Below are positions 1 to 15,000 of a stretch of DNA of 64,000 nt, one piece after another. The stretch is from the NCBI GenBank assembly GCA_903231505.1, contig CAFBRK010000155.1, positions 53,963-117,962 of the forward strand, in the 5' to 3' direction. The position numbers and the translations under genes are program-made. The notes below the pieces were generated by a model that was not told the DNA's origin, ran no database searches, and saw only the letters and a program-made list of their open reading frames with translations. Source of the DNA: Olavius algarvensis associated proteobacterium Delta 3. GTDB lineage: Bacteria > Desulfobacterota > Desulfobacteria > Desulfobacterales > CAFBRK01. Position 1 is the first letter of the stretch, and the number at the start of each line of letters is the position of its first letter.

Positions 1-3000
1 GTCGTCGATCAGATTGCCGATGTGCCGGCCTCCGCCTTCTTCGGCGACGCTGTGGGCATTTCCTGGACGGTTCGAAACATCGGCGCCATCGATGCCGACA
101 CCCCCAGGAGCGATCGTGTCTGGCTGTCCACCGACGATATCTTGTCGACCGACGACACACTCCTGGCCGTCGAAACGTACCCGGGCTCCCTTCCAACCGG
201 CCAGACCGTTTCCCTCTCGACCAGTGCCGTGTTGCCCCTCTCCGCCGCTTTTCAGGAAGGCACCTACTACCTCATCGTTGAAGCCGACGGTCTGGCAGAC
301 CAGACCGAAACCGATGACGCCAACAACAGCCTCGCCAGCCAGTCGATCAATCTGATTTTGCCGCCCCTGCCGGATCTGATTGTGTCCGATGTGGTCGCAT
401 CCCCGGATCCCACCACCGACGGACAGACCGTAACCCTGTCGGCTGAACTGGAAAACATCGGGCTCGGCGACAGTGCCGGCGGATTCATTGTCCGCTTTGA
501 CGTCGACGGCATCGAAATCGGCCGGCAGACGGTCGACGCCGCGCTGGTTTCCGGCGCGGCCTATTCGGTAGAACAACCCTGGCAGGTCCAGGCGGGGTCG
601 CACACCATCCGCGTGCTGGTGGACGAGACCGATGCCGTTTATGAATCCGACGAACTCAACAACGGCCTTTCCATCGAACTGGCCGACGTTCCTGCGGCCG
701 ATTTGACCGTCGTTGAATTGACCTGGAATCCCCAGGTTATTACCGATTCCGACACGGTGACATTCACTGCCCGTGTGGCCAATGCCGGCGCCGGTACTTT
801 ACGTGATGTCGCCGTTCGCTTCGAGGTCAACGGCGTCTTCCTGGAAACGTCCTCGGTATCGGGAGGCCTGGCAGCGGGTGCCGATACCACCGTGGAAGCA
901 TCCTGGGCAGCCCGGCCCGGCGATTACACGGTGACGGCGATCGTCGATAGCGGCGGCGAGATTAGCGAGTCCAACGAAGACAACAACAGTACATCCGCCG
1001 CACTACCGACCATCCTCGATGGGACCCCCCCGACATTTCTGAGTGTCGCCCCGTGGCACGGGGGCAAAGTGCACGCAGCTTCGTGGCTCCAGTCGACGGC
1101 ATCCGATAACGTCGGGGTGGTGATCTATCGATTCGAGGTGTCTCAGGACGGCAGCAACTGGACTCTGATCGGCGAATCGGCCTCCGGCGGTATGGCCTGG
1201 GATACCACCGGGTTGGCCGACGGCGACACTATGGTGCGATTCACGGCGGCGGATGCCGCCGGCAATACAGCGGTTCAGACAGAGACCTATGTGGTCGATA
1301 ACACGGCGCCTTCTCCGGTCCAGCTCAGCGCCGAGCCGGCAGAATTCAGTGTGGTCTTGAACTGGTCCGAAAGCGGAGCCACCGACTTTGGCTACTACCT
1401 AATCTATCGCAGCCTGTCGGCAGACAGCGGGTTTGCGCGCATCAACGGCGCGATGATCACCGAAACATTTACGGACCGAACCGTCTCTCCAGGGGTCACC
1501 TACTGGTACAAGGTGACGGTGGTCGATCACGTGCTCAATGAAAGCGGATTCTCCAATGCGGCCTCGGCGGTACCGGACGACGATTCGACCCCGCCCGACA
1601 TCACGCGCCTGCTGCCGATGGACAGCGCTCGAGCGCCGGATATGCTGCATCTGGATGTCTCAGCGACCGATAACGTCGCTGTTACCCGGATTGTATTCGA
1701 ATACTCAAGCGACGGCGACACCTGGCTGGAAATGGCCTCCGGTGCCGCATCGACACTAGACTGGGATGTGAGTGGAATCGACGACGGTGACTATCTGGTG
1801 CGGGTCACGGCGGCAGATGCGCTCGACAACGAAACATCGATCATTCAAAGCTACACCATCGATCACACCGGCCCCGAGTCACCGTCTGCACCGCGGGTCA
1901 CACCGGGTGAGGTGCTCCTGGTGGTGGCCTGGGACCCGGTGCTGAGCGCCGATTTCCACCACTACGAGCTGAGCCGTTCCACCGACGGCGGTGCCTATGC
2001 CGTCGTTCTGGCGTCGACCACGTCGACGGTTTACATGGATCGGGATGTCATACCCGGTGTGGCGAACAGTTACCGCGTGGTGGCGGTGGATGATCTGGGC
2101 AATCGGAGCACCCCGTCCGACCCGACCTCGGACGTGCCCCTGGCCGATGTCACCCCGCCACTGCTGCAGTCTATGAGCCCGGCCGAGGGCAGGCGGTTGA
2201 CCGGCAAGGTTCCCTTGGCGGCAACGGCCGCGGACAACGTGCGGATCGAGGGCTTTGTTTTCGAGGCGGCCCCGGCCGGCACCGACGACTGGGTCGTGAT
2301 CGGCGAAGACAGCACCCCTGTAAAGACATCGACGAGCCTGTGGCGTGGAGAGGGCACCTGGGACACCGACAGCCGGGTCCAGGGCGAGTATCGGTTGCGG
2401 GTGAGCGTGGTCGATTCCGGCGGCAATTCCGACTCCCTGGAGCAGACCATCATTGTCGATCACACACCCCCGGAAGCGCCTTTGGCGCCGGTGGTGGTCA
2501 ACCCGCGCAGCGGCGGCCGTTTGTCGCTGAGTTGGACGGCCGTGCCGGCGATCGATGTGGACGGCTACTACATCTACCGCTCCGACACCGCGGGCGCTGG
2601 ATATGCCCAGGTAGCGACTTCCCACACACTTCAGTACGCCGACAGGGGGCTGGTCAACGGTCAATCCTATTACTACGTGGTGTCGGCGGTCGATACGGCC
2701 GGCAATATCTCCCCGCATTCAGCGGAAACGTCCGGTACGCCCACAGCCGAATCTGACCTTGCCCTTGGAGAGATTGAATTCACGCCGGACAGCCCTGTCC
2801 TCGGACGCGAGGCGACCATTCAGGTGACGATTCTCAATAATGGTCCGGCCACCGCCACCGTCGGCGTCGGCTTTTACTTGGGAGGTGGCGCCTCCGGCAC
2901 GTTGATTTCCGTGGATACGGTAACGGTACGCGACGGCAGCAGCGCTTCGGCCAACTGCTTATGGGTGCCGAAGACCGGCGGTGTCCAACCCATAGAGGTC

Positions 3001-6000
3001 CGCATCGAGGGATCATCGGCGATCGACACAACACCGGACAACAATGTGGCGTCAACCCAGGCCATCGTCAATATTGCACCGGTGGCCGAAGCCGGCGCAG
3101 ACAAACAAGGGGACTGGAATAGTGAGATTTCCTTCAACGGCACCGGTTCCCAGGATGTCGATGGGCTGATTACCGGCTACCTTTGGGATTTTGGAGATGG
3201 AACCACCGAAGCGCACGGGGTGACCAGCCACATCTATCTGGCGCCCGGCACTTACACCGCCACGCTGACCGTCACAGACAACCGGGGAGCGGCGAGCCAG
3301 GACACCTGCACGGTGCTGGTGGACGACACCCGGGCCGATGTGATAATTGCCGACCTCTCCTGGACGCCGGTGGATCCCCAGGAAAGAGACACCGTGACCA
3401 TCACTGCCACAGTTCTCAACCAGGGCAACGGCCCGACGCTGTTTGGCTTTTTTACGACATTTTATATTGACGGTGTTTATGCCGGCTACCAGCGTGTTAA
3501 CGATCTGCTCGATATCGGGGCGAGCCTCGATGTGATCTTTGAATGGACGGCCACCAAAGGCCTGCATAGCCTCGAAGTTGTTGCAGACGACATTCAAAAT
3601 AACGTTGTGGAGATCAATGAAGCCAACAACTCGGCGGGGACGGCTCTGACCCTGCAGCAAATTTATTTCCCTGATCTGACGATTAGCGAGCTGGCCTGCG
3701 ACGTCAGTGATCTGCCGCTTAGCAGCGAAAAACAGCTTGTCGCAACGGCGACCGTATACAATTCCGGTACTGCCGATGCGTTCGATTTCTGGGTGTCGTT
3801 ATACCAGGACAACGAGCTGGTCGCACGACAGCGCATCCATGAATTGTTGGTCGGCGCCACCCGGGACGTGACCTTTCAGTTCCAGCCGACGGAAGGGAAC
3901 CATGATCTACATGCCTCAGCCGATGATCCGGTGAGCCAGGTTCTGGAATCCGACGAGACCAACAACGGACGGGGTCTGGCGATTTCCGAGCTGACCCTGG
4001 CTTATCCGGATCTGACCATAGAGGCCATCCGTGTCCTCCCCGCAGAGACCACCCTTTCCGATGGGACGTCTTTTGACATCAGTGCCGATATCCGCAATTC
4101 GGGCGACGTCGACACCGAACACACCTTCAAGGTCAGTTTCTATCTCGACGGAGATTATGTAGGCGACCGGGAGATCCGATATCTGCCTGCCGGCGCCGTC
4201 CAGACCGTGGCCTTTCAGACCAGGGCCACCTCAGGCATCCATGTGGCAGAGGTGATCGTCGACCAGACGGGGGTCATTGCGGAAACTGAAGAAGACAACA
4301 ACAGCGCTGATTTCGACATCCCGGAGATCACCATGATCTATCCGGATTTGATCGTGTCCGACGTGCAGTGGGTGCCGACGAATGTCACCTACGGCAAGCC
4401 GGTAGATTTTACCTGCACGGTGTCCAATACTACCGTGGTGTCCACCCTGGATACCTTCGCGTTTGCTCTTTATGTGGACGATATTCGGATCGCTGTCCAG
4501 GAACTGCCGCGCTTGAGCGGGCATTCCTCACATACGTTTGTCCTGAACTGGAGGGCCGACGTTGATCCGGAAGTGGCGCATACCGTGACAGCGGTGATTG
4601 ATACATTGGATGAGATCGTCGAGGAGGACGAGGCCAACAACACGCAGGTGATCGCAGACGGTACGTTTAACGTGGCCGACAGCTTTGCCGTGGAACTTGA
4701 GGCGCTAAATGCTGGTCTCGATGATTTTGGAATGCGCTTCTACTTGTCGAGCATGGTCGCTGAATTTGTCAGCACGGTCTCACGTGGGAGCGCAGGGAAT
4801 ATCCCGGTAGGCCCGGAAGATTTTATCGAAAGCCGGATCACCGTCATCAAAGCGGGCGGCATTTCCATCAACGCCCAGGGCGAGCCGGTCCAGGAGCCGG
4901 ATGAGGTGATTCTCGACGCGCAGCCCATGTCCTTCAGTGTATCGGACCGCACGTTTCGCACTTCCCTCGATCTGATTAACTACGGTACGGGCAATTATAC
5001 GGTCACCGTCGAAGCCGGTGACGGGGTCGACAGCGGCTCGGCATTTCTGACCATGACAGTGATCGAAGAGGCTATCTTCACGCTGACCACGGATAAGGAG
5101 GTTTACTTCCGGGGCGATGAGGTACACATCACCGGCACCGTGACCACGCTGGACGGGAATTACCTGTCCCTTCAGACGGTGATGATCATGATCTCCGAAG
5201 GGGGGGGAGGCCTGTATCCGGAGTTGTCCCTGGCCCGCAAGTTCTTCGACAGCGAGACGCGAACGTTTGAAACCCGTACCGATCCCTTCGGTAACATCGA
5301 CTTCACCTTCCGGCCCAACTGGGGTGATGCGGGTCTTTTCAGCGCCGACGCTCTGGTGACCACCCGGGTGCTTGGCAACGCGGGCCACAGCGAGTTTACG
5401 ATTCTGGCGGCAGAGATCAATCCATCCAAGCTCCATGTGACCACAAGCACCAACAGCAGCTTTGCCCATGTATACACGGTGTCCAACATCGGAGACGATC
5501 CGCTGACCGGTGTTGAGCTCAGCATTCTGGATGAAGACCCGGGTGACAATGTTACGGCCGCCTTGACCCATGAGGTCGGGGAGACCCTGGAACCCGGCGA
5601 AAAGGCGCCAGTGACACTCACCGTGACCATTCCCGAAGACGCCCCCAATAAGGTGGCTTTCTGGATTATACTCAATACTGCTGAAGGGTATCAGGAGAGC
5701 GCCCGTATTCGGTTCACCCTTTTGCCCGCCCAGCCGCTTCCGCATATCGAGCCTGTCGAGGTCAAGATCGGGCTTAATCCGGGCAGCTCTCATACCGAGA
5801 CCATTACCCTGACCAACGGAGGCATGGGCACCATGACGGATATCACGCTGGTGCCTCCCGATATTCTTCCCTGGGTGACGCTGGGAGCTTTGCCGGTCAA
5901 CGAATTGGCGCCGGGTGAGAGTACACCCTTTCAAATTCATATTTCAGCCCCGGAGAGCCTGCAACTCGGGATGTACAGCGATCTAATCACTGTTACCGAC

Positions 6001-9000
6001 GGTAATGTGGAAGCCCATATGCGGCTTACGGTTGAGGTCAGCTCCGCTACCCGAGGCTCGGTATCGTTTGTGGTCGGCAACGATGCGGGGCAACGGGTGG
6101 ACAGCGCCGAGATCCGCCTGGTCAGTCGGGAGGCATTCACAGCACTGTACGGTGTGGGGCAAACGTCGACCTATCACAATATCTTCTACGCCAAGTCCAA
6201 CGAGCTTGGCTTTGTCAACTTCGAAGACATTCCCGTCGGCATCTACGATTACTCCGTTTCCGCCGGCAGCCATGAGAAAGTACAGGGCGAAGTCCGGGTC
6301 ATGCCCCAGAGCGATGCTCAGGTGGTCGCGATTGAGCTTGTTGCCGCACCATTGACCTACAGTTGGACCGTTACACCGATCATTATCGAAGACACCTATG
6401 ACATCACCCTGTCGATGACTTATTCGGTGGAGATTCCGAAACCACAGTTTGTTTTTCTGCCACCCTGGGTCTCGGTACCCCACGAGCTCGACACCGACCT
6501 GTATGATCAGATCATGGTGGTCAATCCCAGCCTGATCGAACTGCACGATGTGACGGTGGAGGTGATTGGTGCGGACGGGATCAAGGTATCGTCTCTGGGA
6601 CAGATCGGCACTATGGCCCCACAGAGCTCCAGCGTATTGGGGCTTCACATAGAGCCGGGAGCCTACGACCATCTCGATGGACGAAACACGTTTTTGAAGG
6701 TTACCGGGACGTATGTGGTGTTCGATCCCCTGACCCTCGAACCCCTCGAGGAAGAGACCGAAGTCAAAGGCAAGATTCCCCTGGTGAACCCGGAACCTTT
6801 CACGGTGAAAGCGGAGTGGGAAGGCAACATCTTTTTCCTGAACGGTACCGGAAAACTGCCGGGATTTTCGTTAAGTTCCCTGCCCGAAGAAAAAGCGACC
6901 GAAGTTGTCAGGCTGGAGATCCCTCAGGAAGCCACTCTCGAGCGGGAGGGATTTGATGCCCAGCTCGAGTTGACCAACGGCCTGACCCAGGAGCTGGTCG
7001 GTCTGTCGATTTCACCCCGGGTGACCGATGAAAACGGTTTGGACGTGACTGATCGCTTTTACATCGTACCGCCGGAGCTCGAAGGGATTTCCGCCGTGGA
7101 CGGTACCAGTTCTCTGGGTGCACTGAGCACACTGTCGAGCAACTGGATCCTGATACCCGGAGAAGGGCTGGGCGGGTCATCCCTTGACGGCCAATCCTAC
7201 TGGGTCAAGGCGGTGCTGTCCTATTATGTGGACGGGCGGTTGAGAGAGCTACAGACCAACTCAGTGGAGATTACGGTCCATCCCCAGCCGAAACTCTACC
7301 TGCACTACTATACGCCTCGAGATGTGCTGGCCGATGAACCCTTTAAACTGGGCCTTTTGGTCGAAAACGAAGGCGACGGAATGGCCCGGAATCTCAAGAT
7401 CGATTCGGGGCAACCTGAGATCGTCGAGAACCTTTCCGGCTTGAAACTGGATGTCGATATCGTCGGCAGTTCGTTTGGGAGCACTAGCGGCGATATTGTC
7501 AGACTCGTGCTGGGCGATATCCTGCCCCACAGTGCCGTCAACGGGTATTGGATCATGATGACGTCGCTGGATGGTACGGTGGAAGAATTCAGTGCCGAGT
7601 TTTCCCATCGGGCATACAAAGGTATCGATATCAACCCGCTGATTCTTGATGTCAGCACCGAGATCATCGAACACGATTACCTGTTCGCCGATGCTCAGGA
7701 CCCGAACAACTGCTTCAGTCTCATCGATCGTGATGACGATGGATTCCCGGATTACCTGATCAATCTGACCACCGGGTTGCGCTTGCCGGTGTTGATCCCT
7801 GACAATGCCACGGTGACCAAACCGGCCACCGACATCGACCGCACATTGGAGCTTCAGCTAGCCGATACGGCAGGGTACGTCTGTGTGATCTTACCGGACC
7901 CGCTACCGGGGGTTAATCTGCGCTCGATTACCCGTACGGGAGAGACAGAGACCACCCTCAGCGGTAACAATTACTGGAAGGCCAACGGTAATGTCTACTT
8001 CGTGGACGAAGTCGGGTTTGTGGATGAGTACGGACAGCGTCAACCTGAAAGCGTATCCTACATGCTCGACTTCAGAGCGGCTCTGGAGGTGGCGGCCGTC
8101 GACTGTGTCCCGGTGGAGTTCAACATTCTTTACAGCAGTGAGGTGCCCGATTATATCCGGTACAACGCCAATCTTAATCAGCCCCAGGGAGATTCCCTGC
8201 TGACTACCTGGGAACTTAACGAACCGATTTTCTACATCGATATACCGCCGACCGAGGGCCAGAAAGCAGCGATCGGCATTACGATTCAAAACAATGGTGT
8301 CATCGAAGAGGGTGGATTACTGGACGTTTACATGACCGCCCCGGGAGGTGATCCGATTCTCCTGGAAACGATTGAGATCGATCCCCTGAGAGCCTTTCGA
8401 AGTCACCAGGTCATCGTCGCGTGGACTCCCGAAAACGGCGGTATGCACACACTGACCGCATCCTTGCGGAACGATTCCCCGGTCAACCAATACGAGCTAA
8501 ATGTCTACGTCAATGAGAAGCCGTTTGCCGACGCCGGGGCGGACTTCTTCTCCCAGGTCTCGGCTCCGACCACGTTCGACGGAAGCCGCTCCGAGGACGC
8601 GGATGGCTATATCCAGTCCCTGCTGTGGGATTTCGGGGACGGCATCTGGGGCGGCGGCATGGGACCGACCCACGTTTACGAACACTCCTCGACCTATCGG
8701 GTGCACGTCATAATTGAGGACGACGTCGGCGCTATGAGCGAAGACGTGATGCAGGTCACGATCAACGAAATCCGTCCGGATCTGCTGGTCGAGCTGATCA
8801 CAGTCGCTCCGGATACGCCCCAGGAAGGCGAGACAGTTTCAGTCATCGCTACCATTCGCAACATCGGCGTTACTGCGGTCACCGACAACTTCCACACGGG
8901 TTTTTACGTGGACGGAGCATACCAGGCGATAGAGACCGTAAGCCAGGGCATCGGAATAGGCCAATCGGTTGATGTACCGTTCACCTGGGCGGCCACCACA

Positions 9001-12000
9001 GGGAATCATCTGCTGACGGTGACGGCGGATGACATGACCGACCGGATCGATGAAGCCGATGAAGGAAACAACCGGCACACGATTGCGCTCTATCCGGATC
9101 AGATTTACTTCCCTGATCTGGTGCCCGAGAGCATTTCTCTTTCCGCAGCGCCTGAAGATACGGTGATCTGGGGCGATCCCGTGGACATTGTCGCAGCGGT
9201 CCGAAATACAGGGACCATCGACGCAGGCGCGTTTCGTATCAATTTCTATGTTGACGGCCGCTACGTCGGGCATGACATCGTCGATGGCCTCGCCCATGAG
9301 GACGGCTTGAATCTGACAACCGCATCCCTCGCCTGGGTACCGACGGCCGGTGATCACCAGTTTGAAATCCGGGTGGACGATCCGTTCAGCCACGTGCTGG
9401 AACTGGATGAATCCAACAATCAATACAGTGAAACCCTTAGCAGCCCAACACTGGTCTATGCAGATCTGGTGAGTGCCGATCTGGTCGTATGGCCGATTGA
9501 CGGAGAGGTTCAGCATGGGGAGCCGCTGATTGTCTATGCGACGGTGAAAAACGACAGCGCCGTGGACATTCCGACGTCGATCCCGGTAGCACTTGAAGCC
9601 AACGAGCGCCAAGTGGCCGTGGATACCATTGACGGTCTGACAGCCGGAGAGGAGAAAATCTTTCGGTTTACCTGGCTGCCCGCAGCCGGAGCCTATCGAT
9701 TGGTGGTGACTGCCGATTCCGACGATTCGATACCCGAAGCCGATGAGGAGAACAACGATACCCCTGCAACCGATATTGCTCTCAACATTCTTTATCCGGA
9801 TCTATTGGTTGAGGAGGTGTCGGTCATCGGTGAAGTGCAGCTGGGCAATGATGTCGTCATCATGATCAAGGTTTCCAATGACGGCAATGGCGATGCCGGT
9901 AACGCTTTCAACTCGCGCCTTCTGGTCAACGGTGAACTTATAGGTGTCGAGCGGATGTCCCAGAATCTTCTCGCCGGAACCTATGACTACTGGTTCTTCG
10001 ATTGGCAGGTCCGAAGCGCGGATCCCGCGCAGTTCACGGCAAGGGTCATTGTGGACGCCAACGAGGAGATCGAAGAGGCCAATGAGGGGAACAACAGTCT
10101 TTCCCAAAGTTTCGAGATTCAAGAAAGCTACATCATCGACTTTCAGTCGGGCAAAGCCGTCTACCTGGACTCCGAAGACATTACCCTGACCGTTGCTGTC
10201 AGCGACTCGATTTCTGGTGGGGTTGTGTGGCCCGGTGAGGTCAGCGTGGACCTCAGCATCTTCGATGACACCGGGACTCTGGTCCTCAATTCAGATGCCT
10301 TCGTATTTGAAAATGGTCAGTTCAATTTCCTATTCGCTGCCGGTTCGCTGTCGCCGGGTATCTATTCTGCATCGGTATCGGTCTCTGGTCCCCTACAGAC
10401 TCAGAGCGCCGTTCTACCGATTCAAGTGGCCGAAGACTTCGAAGTAGTTGTAACCACCGATCAGACATCCTACGCTGTCGCGTCGCCAATAGAAATTTCC
10501 GGTCACATTGAAAAACTTGACGGGACACCCATGGAAGACCTGGCGGTCGACATCGCCATCGATGACGGCGTCAGCTGGCGTGTCTTCACTACCCAAACCC
10601 TTCCCGACGGAAGCTATCAGCATACCTTTGTGCCGTCTGCCAGAGAGGGTGGGGTGTACCATGTCACGGTCGAAACCACCGTTGCCAGCCTGAGCAGACA
10701 GGCATCTGTCGACTTCACCATTGATGGGCTTTTCATCGAATTACCCTCCCGGTTCATCGATATGTCGGCGAATGACAGCAATGAGATCCGTGCTGTCGTT
10801 CAAAATGTGGGGACAGAAGCTGTCGAAAATCCAGCTGTCGTGGTCACACCCAATGGCGCCTATAGTGAGATCACCGTTACGGTCGAGGACTTGCTCCTGC
10901 CGGTGACTCTTTCACCCGGGGAAAGTGCGGAAGTGATCATCCGTTTCAATGTCGGCGACTATTCCGGTGAGGCCGAATTCTCCATTATCGGTAACTGGAA
11001 TATTGGAACGGACGGCCATCAAACTGCTGGCATGGTAACGCTAAACGTGACTCCGGCTGCTCCGCAATTGGACGTTGACATTACCTCTATTGGTATTGGC
11101 CTCACACCCGGTAGATCGGCAGACAAACTGCTCACTATCTCCAACACCGGGCGTGCAGAGCTAACATCACTGGCTATTTCGGACCCGTCCCTGCCGTGGA
11201 TTCAAGTCATTCGGTCGGACCGAACATCTCTGGCACCGGATGAGAGTATGACCGTCATCTTCAGGATCAGTCCGTCTTCCGAAGCAGGCACCGGAACATA
11301 CACGGACAGCATGGTAATCTCTTCGAGCGGGGGTCTTGTTCGGATAACGATTGATGTTACCATCACAACGCACGCATTAACAGATCTTCTGCTCCAGGTG
11401 ACCAATGATTTGGAGTTTGTTGTCGCCGATGCGGAGATCGTTCTCTGGAGAATCGACACCGAATTTGAAGAGGGTGTCGGTGAGACAATCGCCGATCGCT
11501 CCCGGTACATGACTGGTTACACCGATAACGACGGTCGGCTGTTTCTTGAACATGTCCTTGCCGGGACATACGGGTACTCGGTCAACGCTGAATATCACGA
11601 CGGCCTCACAGCAGCTCTGGTGGTCGATCCAGGAATGGTCCAGACCGAAACGACGATTCTTTCATTTAAACCTCTTGAAATTTCCTTACGTCAGGACGAG
11701 GCAACCGACCCCCTAGACTTAGGTCAGGCCCAGATTGGTGTGGTCATGGCTCCAAGTCCGGGGGCGTCAATGTTAACCGATCGACCCGGAGCCGAGTTCC
11801 TGGTATTGCGATCCGGGGAGCACCTCAGCGAGCGATTGACGTACCTGGATGCTGGTTCCTCCCGAAAGTTCCGGGACAACATGCGATTCAGCATCAATAA
11901 TTTGTCAGACCAGGATATCGAGAATGTCTCCCTGATTCTCGAAGGCGATATCGGGTCCTATCTGAAACTCTACTCCCGGGATTTTGACATCATCCCTCAA

Positions 12001-15000
12001 AACGGGTCCGCTATTGTGAATTTTGCCATCAACTCCGGCGCACTCCTGGCATCCGAAGATCTTATCGTCGACGGCAGCATCTGGATTTCCACAGCGGGCC
12101 AGGAACATTTTATCAAGTTCCCGATACGGATCCGAGTTGCCGAGTTTGAAGATCTTCACAAGGGTGAGCCCTACCGGTACGTGCCTTATTCGGGCCCGTG
12201 GCCGACCGGTCCGATTCTCTATGGTGAGGATTTCATCAACACCTGGTTCGAGAACGCCCATCTATCGAGCGCCCAGCCGACGGGCCACAGCCTGGACAAT
12301 GTGCGACTGTCCCAGGACATTGTCATGGAAGGCGAAGCATTTCACCTGGAGCTTTCATTGTTCAATATTCTGCCGGACAGGGAAATCCAGATAGAGAAAA
12401 CGAGGGTGGTGATCACCGACAGCGAAGGGGTCGATGTGTCGGAGAGCTTCGACATTTCCAAGCTGATCCAGCATGGCGACACCATTGTTCCTCTCGAGGA
12501 GGCTACCGGCCTCTGGCAGATCAAACCCAAGTATGGATTGGACCTCGGTGGGAGCCAGCCGGAGGGGAAAGCCTACGACATAACAGTTGAAGTGGTCTAC
12601 GGGATTGAAGGGCAAACGGCCACAAAGGAAATGTCGGCGCAGCATATCGTGGTTCAACCGGAACCGGCCTTTGCAGCGAGGTATCTTGTAGAAAGTATTG
12701 GCGATGGCGCGGACAAGGCCGTCAAGATCAACCTGAACATAGAAAACATCGGTGCCGGAACGGCCCGAAAAATAACCGTGGGCTATCCGGAAATAGAGCT
12801 GCCGACATCGTATTATGTCACCAACCCCGGCCCTCTGGAGTTCTTTAATATCGCGCCTCATGAGGTTGTCGCCAGCAGCTGGGAACTCCGATTTCTCGGC
12901 GAAACCCCCAGTGTTGCATCCATCGTATCCTCTTTGAGCGCAGCCGATTTGAAGGTCAGCGGCCAAGTCCCGCAGCTGAGTATCGACGCCCCCGCAAAAT
13001 ACGAGTTTGTTTCGAGCATTAGCATCGAAGAAGACCTTATCCCGGCCCTGGACAACCTGCTCGAAGCCTCCGAACAAAAGTTTCAGAAGGAGATCGAGGC
13101 GCTTGGGCGCATTTACAGCGACATGCACAAAGTGATTCATACGTCCAAGGACATAGTAGAGGCAGAACTTATCGCTCAGGTGTTGCGCGGGGCAACCCAA
13201 ATCATGATCAATACCACGGACGTATTGCTATCGTTGACGACTCTGGCACGTCCTATCAAAACGAGCAAACCGATAACGCATCCAACAGAGTTAATTAATT
13301 CGGGAAAGGTTTTCGATACTGACGATGTGTATCAGATCGGTGTTCCCTACTTGGAAACCCTTGCCGCGCAGTTATTGGAAAAGAGCGAGGCCTTCGCTAG
13401 TTTAGCCATAAATTCAGTGAGTTTGACTAGTACATTGGCCGATTTGGTTTTTAACGGGTATGTGCTAACCCGTGATCTCAAAAAGTATGAACAGATGCTC
13501 GAAGGTCTATTCCCATTTATAGAAAATGAGAATGCCACCGCTGCTGATTTTGAAAAATATTTTCGTGAGAATCTCACTTACTACAGGTTAAAACCATATC
13601 TATTGTGGGATGCTGTGGAAGGCTTTGATGCTACTCCCTCCAAGGAGCAGATCTTTGAAATGCTGGATTCGGTGATACAAAAAGGGGGGGACCAACTTGA
13701 TGCAAAGAATTTTTTGGTTGAGCTTCAAACACGTGTCTCCGATACAAAAAACCTCCTGGGGCAGGTTTCCGATGAAGCCAATGCTGTGTTCCCAGTCGAT
13801 TTGCTCTATAACGAAATCGTCAACCTGACGAAATTGATGCAGGAACTCGGCACCGGAATTGGCATAAGCGAACAGGAACGGGCAAAATTTCCCTCCTACT
13901 GGTACTCTGTCGGCGACCCAAACAATTGGTATCCGGTGTTTTTACAGGATTGGGACTTTGGAACATTGTCGGATCACTACATCGACTTCTATCAACTGGA
14001 TGTTCTACAGTGGAAAACACTGCGCGGGCACTGGGAACTCCTGGCAAGCGAGTTCCTGATAGACGCTGTGATGGGCCCTTTGAGTTCTCTGGATATCATG
14101 ATGTCCTCGCCGCTGGCACCCTTTTTCGGACTAGCCATGGATGTATGGATGGACGCAATCTGGAAAACTGTCACCCAAGCCTATCAGAACGCATATGCCG
14201 ACCTCCGGCTAATAGAGCATGCTTTTTCTAAGAAGATGTCGGAAATCATGCTTCGGTTTCTTACGACACACCAGTATGAAAGTGCCGGACTCTGGCAAAT
14301 GTTCTCTGATATTGAAAACCACATTGACTACATCATTGAGCATAATCCTATCGATCCGGATGTTTCTGTGTCAGTGGATAGTTTGAATTTCTCTGATATT
14401 CAGGTTGACGAGGGCCAGATATTCGGTGCCGGTATGGCCGAAATGGTTGTTACCAATGATTGCGATCTGAGTCTCAAGATAAAGCCATTCGTCAGAGTCA
14501 CGGCGGGAGATAAAGCGTTGAAGGTTTTCGAAGGTACGGAGATCTCAGTGGCCCCTGGTGAGACAGGAATCTCCGGGGTATTACTGGCGCTACCGCGGAC
14601 GGTGCTCTTCGGGAACGCCGGCTATGATGCCGAGATTATCTTTGACGCTTATGATCCCGTGACCCTGAGTCGAGAGCAGATCGGACCATTCCATGCTCAT
14701 TTTAATGTCGGAACCGAAGAGGATCTGATCTATCTGGATCAGCAAATCCATTCAGTACCAATTGGCGGCAAGATCGGGAACGAAGAGAACTTCGAGAAAA
14801 CCATAGCCGTGGATTCAACCGCCAACGAGTTGAAGATCACAATGCTACATACAGACGGAGCAGATTTAGACCTCCATCTCTATGATCCCGACAATCGCCA
14901 TGTGGGATTCTCGCTGTCCAATGGCGGGGACGAAATTCTGATTCCGAATAGTGAATTTTCGGGTTCCGACTCTGCAAGGCAGATCATCTCAGTCAAGCTC

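Noticed and set aside
22..24. GTG at base 22 as the start of the giant gene
   Set aside because: The frame is open to base 1, the sequence there is already inside a CARDB domain, and no signal or ribosome site is present.
4780..5940. 386-codon minus-strand frame inside the giant adhesin
   Set aside because: Complementary shadow of the beta-rich coding frame, with no independent evidence.
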